Shown here piece by piece: positions 33,435 to 40,722 of a stretch of 64,000 nucleotides of DNA (its first letter is position 1; each line of letters opens with the position of its first letter). The notes under the pieces were generated by a model. That model saw only the letters and a list, made by a program, of their open reading frames with translations. It was not told the DNA's origin and did no database searches. The stretch spans positions 868,001-932,000 of the forward strand of contig JBMNLP010000001.1 in NCBI GenBank assembly GCA_050952845.1, given 5' to 3'. The DNA comes from JAGVSV01 sp050952845 (lineage in GTDB: Bacteria > Bacillota > Clostridia > Christensenellales > Aristaeellaceae). Position numbers and translations under genes: made by a program.

Positions 33435-34472
33435 TCAGCAGATTCCGTAGTAGTTGACGTCCACCGGCATCCTGGTTTCAGCGGACTCCATGATAGCCAG
33501 CACCACAAAGCTGGCTCGCGCCGCGTCCTCTAGCGATACATGAAACGCATCGCCTGTTATGAGGCAGTCCACAAAGCTGCGGATGCTTTCAAAAGCAAAC
33601 CCCTTGGGCGCTCCGAAGATGTGATGCTGCACCAGCACATCGGGTACGAGCGCCTTTTCATCGGTGTAGATATGGATCAGGTTGTGGCTGGACGCGTCGA
33701 TGGAAACCATGCCCTTGGTGCCTGTCAGGGTGCATTTGATGTCGTTGATGTTCAGGTTGGCGTTGGGTGTGATCCAGCCGTTTTCCATCTGGGCGATGCA
33801 GCCATTTTCAAATTCCAGCGTCGTCAGGTAAGCGTCCTTGGTGTCGACGCCTGTTTCCCTGAGGAGGCCCTCCCGGGCGACAGCGTATACGCGTTTGACG
33901 CGGCTGTTAAACAGCCAGCTCAGCGTGTCGATGGAGTGGCTGCCTAAAAACCACAGGATGGAGGATTTCGCCGCCCAGGGCAGCATGTCCGTAGCCACCC
34001 ACTTGATGTCGTTGAGGCGGAAATATCCCGTGTACAGATCGCCTAAATCGCCCCGCTCTGCTGCCTGCTTAGCCGCTGCGAACGGCGGGCTCCACCTGTT
34101 GTGCAGGTCCACCATGGCGCGGACGCCGTTTTTCTTTACAGCGTCCATGATGGCGATGATATCGTCCTTTGTCGTAGCGATGGGCTTTTCAATCAACATG
34201 TGTTTTTTGTGCTGCGCAGCCAGCAGTGCCGGCTTTGTGTGGGCAAAGTCCGGCGTTACAACGGCTACCGCATCGCAATTGACCGAAGCCAGCATGGTTT
34301 CACAGTCGTCAAACGCATGGCTGATGCCCAGCCGCACCGCGCTGGCTTTGGCTTTTTCCAAGTCAAGGTCGCAGATGGCTGCTACCCTGCAGCCCGGGTG
34401 TGCCTGATAAATCCTCGCGTGGTTTTCGCCCCACATGCCGGCGCCTACAATAGCCATCCTGATTTCCTTCAT
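33435..34472 (-). CDS. Gfo/Idh/MocA-family oxidoreductase
   Basis: A 345-residue NAD(P)-dependent sugar oxidoreductase. The N-terminal Rossmann fold has MAIVGAGMWGENHARIYQAHPG, then AVAVVTPDFAHTKPALLAAQHKKHMLIEKPIATT, where the EKP lysine is the family's catalytic/cofactor residue near 95. The C-terminal alpha/beta domain has FLGSHSIDTLSWLF near 180, giving the GxHxxD metal-independent catalytic pattern. The substrate is probably a cyclic polyol or sugar but cannot be named. The ATG at 34472 has GGGAG eight bases upstream; the GTG three codons earlier is too close to it. It stands alone on the minus strand, between the mismatch-repair operon and the island edge. Confidence 0.87.
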   Translation of the reverse strand: MKEIRMAIVGAGMWGENHARIYQAHPGCRVAAICDLDLEKAKASAVRLGISHAFDDCETMLASVNCDAVAVVTPDFAHTKPALLAAQHKKHMLIEKPIATTKDDIIAIMDAVKKNGVRAMVDLHNRWSPPFAAAKQAAERGDLGDLYTGYFRLNDIKWVATDMLPWAAKSSILWFLGSHSIDTLSWLFNSRVKRVYAVAREGLLRETGVDTKDAYLTTLEFENGCIAQMENGWITPNANLNINDIKCTLTGTKGMVSIDASSHNLIHIYTDEKALVPDVLVQHHIFGAPKGFAFESIRSFVDCLITGDAFHVSLEDAARASFVVLAIMESAETRMPVDVNYYGIC

Positions 34473-34764
34473 TTCGTACACTCCCTTTCTTTTTGTCAGC
34501 AGATTTTATCAGTCAGTTTGTTTGTGAAGCCTCCTTTGACATTCATTTGATACTTCTGCCATGTAAAAAATGCGTTATGCTTGCATATCTTGTTCTAATG
34601 TAATTAGACGACATTTTCTCTGGGCTGTCAAGAAAAGGATCGATAAAGCTTTAACCATATCAGCTGGGAATTTGTTGACTGCCTGGTGTGGACGCGAGAC
34701 GGATTTTTTGAGAAAAAGAGATGTGCAAACAAAAACCGTAGAACCATTGATGCTGCGGCAGCTG
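34473..34764. other. Intergenic region left of the island
   Basis: No gene seen. The part near 34480-34560 should hold the promoter of the oxidoreductase gene on the minus strand. From about 34710 to 34764 the sequence is an imperfect (roughly 80%) copy of 57212-57267, the DNA lying just 3' of tRNA-Arg, so the direct repeat at the island edge extends beyond the tRNA-derived 47 bp. Confidence 0.5.
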
Positions 34765-34811
34765 TGGCACTCCCGGTGCGAATCGAACGCACGACCCCTC
34801 GCTTAGGAGGC
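34765..34811 (-). repeat. tRNA-Arg 3' fragment, left island repeat (attL-like)
   Basis: 47 bases identical to 57268-57314, running from the encoded CCA end through the T arm to the anticodon loop of tRNA-Arg(CCT). The acceptor 5' strand and D arm are missing, so it is not a functional tRNA. At its inner end, AGGAGGC also matches the ribosome-binding region of the adjacent transposase fragment. Confidence 0.85.
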
Positions 34812-35157
34812 CCCTCACGCGACATATTACCACAGATACTTACCAAATGAAAAGGTCCATTTTGTCTTTTGCAGGACACATCAGCCGCGGGACGTCCAAG
34901 AGCTGGCGGACATTCATCGCGGACGTCATTTACGGCATTCTGGCATCGGACAGCTGTATTCTATCACGTTTTGCCGATGTGTTGCGTGAAGATATCCTGA
35001 AGGTAACACCGTTGAGCGCATGGCCTGCAAGCTGGCTGGGGACATTCCTGAGCAGGCAGCCGACAATTACCTGACCATGGTAAAGGACATGGTCAGGGCA
35101 GATGGTCCTGTGTATGTAGACGACACGGATGTTATCAAACCTTACGGGAAACTCAAG
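34805..35157 (+). pseudogene. Truncated IS4-like transposase, fragment copy 1
   Basis: Near-identical to 54854-55207 on the other strand. It encodes the N-terminal part of a DDE transposase: KRSILSFAGHISRG, WRTFIADVIYGILAS, LSRFADVLREDIL, and DGPVYVDDTDVIKPYGK, where DD is probably part of the catalytic site. Three lesions are visible. The start codon is ACG where copy 2 has ATG, one base is lost near 35003 (GGTAACACC against GGTGAACACC) and shifts the frame, and the gene stops being homologous right after GGGAAACTCAAG. The rest of the gene is absent. The family name is tentative. Confidence 0.8.
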
Positions 35158-35609
35158 TTGATTCCCTGGCGGAAAAAACATCAGTTGCAACAAAGCGTCA
35201 TCATGAAGTGCTGGATGAAATCAAGACCATCGAAAAACGAATGACTGAAATTAGTCAGCTTAGAACCCATGTGCGAAACTATCTGAAAACCAGAGATACC
35301 ACCTATGTTGCTTATCGCAAAGCGGGCTATTCAAAGCGCTTCGCTGCTGAGCATCAGGACGAGATTCAATTACATAAAGCAGCAAAAAAAGCGTTTGATA
35401 GTCTAGGTACAAAGCAAATCCCAAGCATCCATACTCTTCAAGATGAATATGCTGAACTGGTGGAAAAAAAGAAAGCGCTCTATCCTGAATATCGGAAACT
35501 GCGGGATGAAATGCGCGCGTTGCTAACCGCTAAAGCCAATGTGAAGCGCATGATGAATTTGGATAAAGAGGAACATACAACCGAACAAAATAAGGAACAA
35601 AGCAAATGA
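35157..35609 (+). pseudogene. Relaxase (mobilisation nuclease) C-terminal remnant
   Basis: An open stretch of about 150 codons resembling the C-terminal coiled region of MobA/VirD2-type relaxases from Bacillota conjugative elements: SLAEKTSVATKRHHEVLDEI, then EKRMTEISQLRTHVRNYLKTRD, AYRKAGYSKRFAAEHQDEI, LHKAAKKAFDSLG and LLTAKANVKRMM. The nuclease domain is missing. The 5' side is joined directly to the transposase fragment. GTG 35208 could start a short peptide, but this is best read as a relic that shows the island once belonged to, or carried part of, a conjugative element. Confidence 0.75.
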
Positions 35610-35902
35610 CTATCTTCTTACAAAAGCGCTTCGCAGAGGTGCGCGGCCGCATGATTTATCATGCGCTCAAAGGGGTTTGGGGGCACTGCCACCAACAAGC
35701 AAAGAGCATGTAGGGTACCCACATGCCCTGCTTGCCAAGAATAACGGGGTTACCCCATTATGTGATAACCAAGAAAGCAGTCTATATGCTAAACACTACA
35801 ATATATTCATTTAACAGAGGATGATCCTCATCCGTCCTTGAAAATAAAATTTTCAACAAACAGAGTGTTCTAAGCTTTTCGCTTTTTCCATAACGCGCCT
35901 TT
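35610..35902. other. Non-coding stretch with two palindromes
   Basis: No gene found. A near-perfect palindrome built around GGGTACCC occupies 35706-35726 (arms GCATGT and ACATGC). A second at 35741-35761 has arms ATAA-C-GGGGT and ACCCC-A-TTAT around one T. A third, AT-rich, TTGAAAATAAAATTTTCAA at 35838-35856, lies just beyond the last BREX-operon gene and could end its transcript. The first two may be relics of the conjugative element. Confidence 0.4.
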
Positions 35903-38584
35903 TTAATAGAAACCAATGCGGCCCTTGTTGGTTATCTTCAGGTCAATTCCTTCATCCGCAAGGTAGTCTTCGACATCATCCACGATGATGAGATGATCGT
36001 TTTCGTTGTCCTCGGTTCGCAAGTTCTGGTTCAGCAGTACCTGATCAAGGATATTTCTCACTGTTCTTGCATTTGCAAAATTGGGAAGGTTTCTAAAATA
36101 TTCTGTCACATCCAGCAGTCTCTCAAGAGCAGAATCCTCGATCTCGTATTTCTTCTTCGCAATAAAAAGTTTTGCAATCAAGCCCAGTTCTTCACGAGTA
36201 TAATCCGGGAAATCCAATGTAAATTGTATCCTTGATTCAAAACCAGGATTGGAGCTCAGCATGTTCTTCATTTCATCCCTGTAACCGGCAAGGATTACGC
36301 AGAACTGACCACGACGGTCTTCCATCTCCTTCAGGAGAACGGCTATTGCTTCCGAACCGTAGCTTGTTGCTCCGCCGCTTGCATCATTTAAACCTGCAAG
36401 GCTATGAGCTTCATCAATGAACAAGATGCCGTTCATCGCTTCGTTAACCTTTGCTTGGGTTTTAGGGCCTGTTTCGCCTACATATTTTCCAATCAGACCG
36501 CGCCCATCGGTTTCCACCAGTTTGGCCTCACCCAGAACACCGGCGTCATACAGAATTCTCGACAGGATTCTGGCGACTTCCGTTTTACCTGTTCCGGGAT
36601 TCCCGTAGAAGCACATATGAAGATTGAACCCTTCACCGCCTTGATTCCGTTTCGCATATGCCTTGATCTTTCTAACCATGCGTTTAACGCTTCCAAGACC
36701 GATCAGCTGATCCAGTTCTTCTTCTCCGGTCAGCACCTTATTTGTTGTGGCACCAATCGCAGTAGGCAGGTTAATCTGATTATCCTTAATATATTTATTT
36801 ACGTCTACTATGCCAAGCTCATTGTCATCTATCCCGGCAACCCGCATATTCTGACACATGATTACCTGATCGAGTATGTTGCGTATTTCTCGCGCGTTGG
36901 CAAAATTCGGGTCTTTTCGCTTGATATCTGTGATATCCAGGATTCTGTTCATTGCCGCGTCGCCGATTACATAACGCCGATTCCGCAGCATCAGCTCGAT
37001 GATGCTCTTTAATTCATCTCTGGAGTAATTCGGGAAATCAAGTATAAACTGTATTCTCGACTTGAATCCCGGATTTGTGGAAAGCATCTGCAGCATCTCG
37101 TTTCTATATCCAGCAAGGATTACGCAGAACTTCCCACGATAGTCTTCCATCGCCTTTACCAGGGTATCAATTGCCTCTTTCCCATAATCGGTGCCGAAAT
37201 CCGAATTATTTCCAAGCGCATAGGCTTCATCGATAAACAGAACACCACCCATTGCACTGGCGATAACTCTTCTTGTCTTTTCGGCAGTAGCGCCAAAGTA
37301 TTGGCTCACCAGCCCGCTGCGATCCACCTCAACAACTTGATTTGTCGGCAGAATCTTATTTTCATAGAGAATCCCTGCTATATACCGGGCAACCTCCGTT
37401 TTTCCTGTGCCGGGATTTCCCAGGAAGCACATATGGATATTCAGGTCTTCACTATCCTTATTTGCAAGTGCGTAGGCCTTAATTTTGCTGATGCTTTCTT
37501 TAATTCCGGCAAGGCCGATCAGCTCACTGAGTTTTTTCTCGCTTTCACCGATATTAACAAGCGTTGTTCCGACAGGCACAAGAAAGCCAAATTGATCGAG
37601 GCTGATCAGTTCTTTATAAATCTCAAAGACCTCATCTTCTGTCTTCGCGTTAAGCAGCGGCGCTAAATTGATTGCTGAATTTATATCCTTGTATCGATCC
37701 GTCAGCCTGGCAGAGGTTTGGGCAAAAAAATCTTCTTCGCTAACGCTTCCGGATTCTGTCAGGTAATCGAAAGTTTTGATGAACAAGGGGGCGCACATAA
37801 TCAATTCAATCCCATGCCAAAGGCAGGTGAGCATTTCTTTTAATTCTGCCCTTCCATCCTCAGCAATGTCCACAAAGTATTTTTTGTCCAGCACTTTTTG
37901 TGTTGCGGAAATAGCGTTTTCAAGCTTATCTTTATAATCAGTATCTTGGGTTAACTTGCCTTTAAGCGACCTTGGATGGTACTGATGGTTGTTTCCATAA
38001 AGGTTGTTCACCTTAATGAACTTCACAATTTTTTTAACAAGTTGCTCGATCAACTCAAGCAGCTGGCTTGCTGAAAACCACAGATTCTTGTCTTGATTCT
38101 CAGCATACAAAAGCGACACCTTGTCCCATTTTACAGGTGGTAATTCCACAGTGCTTTCCGGGACTAAAACTTGTAAAGCGGCGCAAAGCACTTCGTCATA
38201 CTGATCGATTTTTCCATCCAGAATTTCAAAGGAAACAGGGTATGTCTTTGAAAATCGTGTCGTAAAATGCAGCGTTAACTGCTCAACCGTTTCAAGCAAA
38301 TTATTCAGAAAGTCTTCTATCCGGTCTCTGCCGGTTACATATTTGAGGATTTTTTCATAATCCGGGAATCGCTTATCATCCTCATCTTTTCCTTGAAAGA
38401 CAAGGTCTTCTCTTGTCACCGTTCTGATTTGAAGGCGTGATAGAAAGCCCTCAATTTCTGAAATCAATTTGGCTTTGCGGTCATACGGCGTTTCAAACAT
38501 CCGATATCCGCAGGCAGGGCAACTACAGGGCTTTTCGCTGTCTTTGAGCTCACCGCAGCTGATGCATCTGTATTCCGCCATCAT
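35903..38584 (-). CDS. Zinc-ribbon protein with two CbxX/SpoVK-type AAA+ domains, BREX-linked
   Basis: An 893-residue protein. Residues 7-25 have CISC and CSCPAC cysteines, a likely zinc ribbon. Residues 40-340 are mostly helical and unrecognised. The first AAA+ domain has Walker A GNPGTGKTEVARYIAGIL (389-396) and Walker B GVLFIDEAYALG (about 447-453). The second has GNPGTGKTEVARILSRIL (661-668) and GILFIDEAHSLAG (about 719-725). Both are of the CbxX/CfxQ and SpoVK class, ring-forming remodelling ATPases, with conserved FANAR-x-(I/V)RNILDQV sensor helices. Its start overlaps the brxL stop by one base, so it is translated with the BREX genes. It is not one of the six canonical type 1 BREX proteins. 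A role in remodelling a BREX complex is inferred from context only. Confidence 0.85.
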   Translation of the reverse strand: MMAEYRCISCGELKDSEKPCSCPACGYRMFETPYDRKAKLISEIEGFLSRLQIRTVTREDLVFQGKDEDDKRFPDYEKILKYVTGRDRIEDFLNNLLETVEQLTLHFTTRFSKTYPVSFEILDGKIDQYDEVLCAALQVLVPESTVELPPVKWDKVSLLYAENQDKNLWFSASQLLELIEQLVKKIVKFIKVNNLYGNNHQYHPRSLKGKLTQDTDYKDKLENAISATQKVLDKKYFVDIAEDGRAELKEMLTCLWHGIELIMCAPLFIKTFDYLTESGSVSEEDFFAQTSARLTDRYKDINSAINLAPLLNAKTEDEVFEIYKELISLDQFGFLVPVGTTLVNIGESEKKLSELIGLAGIKESISKIKAYALANKDSEDLNIHMCFLGNPGTGKTEVARYIAGILYENKILPTNQVVEVDRSGLVSQYFGATAEKTRRVIASAMGGVLFIDEAYALGNNSDFGTDYGKEAIDTLVKAMEDYRGKFCVILAGYRNEMLQMLSTNPGFKSRIQFILDFPNYSRDELKSIIELMLRNRRYVIGDAAMNRILDITDIKRKDPNFANAREIRNILDQVIMCQNMRVAGIDDNELGIVDVNKYIKDNQINLPTAIGATTNKVLTGEEELDQLIGLGSVKRMVRKIKAYAKRNQGGEGFNLHMCFYGNPGTGKTEVARILSRILYDAGVLGEAKLVETDGRGLIGKYVGETGPKTQAKVNEAMNGILFIDEAHSLAGLNDASGGATSYGSEAIAVLLKEMEDRRGQFCVILAGYRDEMKNMLSSNPGFESRIQFTLDFPDYTREELGLIAKLFIAKKKYEIEDSALERLLDVTEYFRNLPNFANARTVRNILDQVLLNQNLRTEDNENDHLIIVDDVEDYLADEGIDLKITNKGRIGFY

Positions 38585-40707
38585 CAGTCAACTCCAAGCG
38601 CTTTTTTCGCCGCATCCAGCGGGGTGGAGTAGAAGATCACATCCATTTCCTCTTTCAGTTCAGACCTGAGCTCATCATACTTTTCTTTGCTCTCCGCCGG
38701 CAGCATGATTCGCCTTGCACCGGCATTCGAAGCAGCAACAAAAATCTCTTCCAGTTCTGTTGTGATCGGCATCATGCTGCCGGACATGACTACGCGTCCG
38801 CAGATCACCAGTGAGGGTAAAACGGCGCGGTTGGCAAGAGCAGAGAACAGGCCGACAACCTCCGCAACCGATATTTCATCGCTGACGCCCCTGTTCTGAA
38901 GGTCGTTAAAATATAGGCTGTAATCAAAGTCCTCATAAGCGCCGGAAATCATCTTCCTAGAGTTTTCGCTGAAATAGTTAAAGGCTGCGTTGAGGCTGTC
39001 CTTTACGCTCCTGGGCGCGCGCGCCAAGCCTTCCACATTCTTGGAACTGAACAAACCGGTACCACTTAGCAGTTTATTTTCCAGCCTGTAGATGCCAAGA
39101 ACATTTGTAACGGACCGGCCGACGCCATACACATATCCCGGCGTTTCGAGGCCATCAAAGATCAGCGTGCCGTCGGCAACTTCAGGCAGGCTTACAATAT
39201 GCTCTTCATCGGTATCCAGGTCGATATAACCAAGATTGACATCGCTGAACTCGGCAGGCGTCATCTTGCGAAGCTGCTCTTTCACGCGGCGGCGGCCTTC
39301 GATAGCATATTCAAGAATCTCCCGCGTCTCTTCTTTGGTCATGCGCTCATCAGGGTAGATCAGTTTGGCAAGCCCTGAGAAGGTTCGCCCAACCGCGATC
39401 GTGTCGCGGGTATTAAACTGATCGTTCAAAACAAAATACTCGCTGAAGGAATTGGTGAAGTCATATTTCCTCATCACATGGCAAAACTCGGAGAAACAAT
39501 CGGAAATCAAGCCGAAACGGTCGGTAAACAGGCTGGAACGGAGTTTTGGCGTTTCCCAGCCCGGAAGATAGGCATGAATTCTGTCAAAAAATGCGGAGTC
39601 ATTATTAAACGCTTCAGGGAAGGGCTCAAACAAATTTGTCGTGCGCATCATATCCTCCACGCTTCTGAATGTATTCCCTTCAAAAGCGATGGAAGCGTCG
39701 GAGCTGATGGAATCACTTCCTCGCGCGAAGCTGCCATTGGCCATGTAGTTCTTCATGATCTGAATCATATCCCCGGTGGCCTGCGTGATACCGGCCACCT
39801 CATCAAACGCGATGCAATCCCAGTTTCCGACCAGGCCTACTCTGCGGGTAGACATGTTGTAGAACATGTTGGACACCGTCGTCGTGCCGCTGCTCATCAA
39901 GATAGAATATGGGGACAGTTCGCTGTAAACGTGGGACTTGCCGGTTCCGCGGGGCCCAAGCTCTACCAAATTATAATTCTTCTGAATAAACGGAACAAAA
40001 CGAAGCAGGTAGTGCATCTTTTCTTTTTGGGATAACTCGTCCGGCTCATAACCGGCGCTGCGAAGCAGCAGCGTGATCCACTCGTCCTTGGTAAAATTCG
40101 CGCGGGCCGCTATGAACTCCTCCAAATCCAGGTTGGGCATTTGAATGGGCTTGAGGGTAGAAATCTCAAAGGGAGAGTCATACTTGGACTTCTTTTTCCT
40201 GATCTTCCTCTTTTTCTTCTGATTGCCAAAGATATCTTCTTCGAAAGCCTCCTGCTCGTCGTCGTTATCTCTTTCAAGCCCGACATACTCAATCCTGATG
40301 ATGCACCAAATGCCGCCGATCAAAAGCTTTTCGTTATGGATCACCAGGTCGGAAGGAACCTCAAACGGATCCATTCTCAGGTTGGTGAACCTGGCAACAT
40401 ACTTGTCCTCCCGATCATCAAAGACAACGGTGATCTTGTCAATAATCGTATACTGACCGTTCTCCTTGATTTTCGACTTGACATATTCACTCTGATCCGG
40501 GCGCACATAGTTCTCGGCCAGAATCGCCCTGATTTTTTCAAGGCCCATATCAATCGCCACTTGATCATCGGTGGAGCAATACATCCCCAGCAGATATTCC
40601 AGCACATAGGTCGGCACATTCGCCCCCTTTTTCATCAGGGATGTCAGGTCTTTTCTGACGACCTTGCCCGGAAAATTCTCCAAAACTTTCAAATCAAACG
40701 CGTCCAT
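38584..40707 (-). CDS. brxL: BREX Lon-like protease/AAA protein BrxL
   Basis: A 707-residue BrxL, the last canonical gene of type 1 BREX. It has an N-terminal BrxL-specific domain (VPTYVLEYLLGMYCS near residue 32) and a very basic stretch GNQKKKRKIRKKKSKYDSPF at 161-180. The AAA+ core has Walker A ELGPRGTGKSHVYSELSPYSIL (251-258) and IAFDEVAGITQ. The Lon-like C-terminal domain includes GSMMPITTELEEIFVAASNAGARRIMLPAESK. In studied systems BrxL forms DNA-binding rings and is needed for phage restriction but not for methylation. Full length and no disruption. ATG 40707 is 15 bases downstream of the pglZ stop. Confidence 0.93.
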   Translation of the reverse strand: MDAFDLKVLENFPGKVVRKDLTSLMKKGANVPTYVLEYLLGMYCSTDDQVAIDMGLEKIRAILAENYVRPDQSEYVKSKIKENGQYTIIDKITVVFDDREDKYVARFTNLRMDPFEVPSDLVIHNEKLLIGGIWCIIRIEYVGLERDNDDEQEAFEEDIFGNQKKKRKIRKKKSKYDSPFEISTLKPIQMPNLDLEEFIAARANFTKDEWITLLLRSAGYEPDELSQKEKMHYLLRFVPFIQKNYNLVELGPRGTGKSHVYSELSPYSILMSSGTTTVSNMFYNMSTRRVGLVGNWDCIAFDEVAGITQATGDMIQIMKNYMANGSFARGSDSISSDASIAFEGNTFRSVEDMMRTTNLFEPFPEAFNNDSAFFDRIHAYLPGWETPKLRSSLFTDRFGLISDCFSEFCHVMRKYDFTNSFSEYFVLNDQFNTRDTIAVGRTFSGLAKLIYPDERMTKEETREILEYAIEGRRRVKEQLRKMTPAEFSDVNLGYIDLDTDEEHIVSLPEVADGTLIFDGLETPGYVYGVGRSVTNVLGIYRLENKLLSGTGLFSSKNVEGLARAPRSVKDSLNAAFNYFSENSRKMISGAYEDFDYSLYFNDLQNRGVSDEISVAEVVGLFSALANRAVLPSLVICGRVVMSGSMMPITTELEEIFVAASNAGARRIMLPAESKEKYDELRSELKEEMDVIFYSTPLDAAKKALGVD

Positions 40708-40722
40708 TCCGTATCCTCCACT

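Noticed and set aside
34570..34806. Plus-strand frame ending near the tRNA fragment
   Set aside because: It runs through non-coding DNA and the antisense strand of a tRNA fragment; no start signal or motif.
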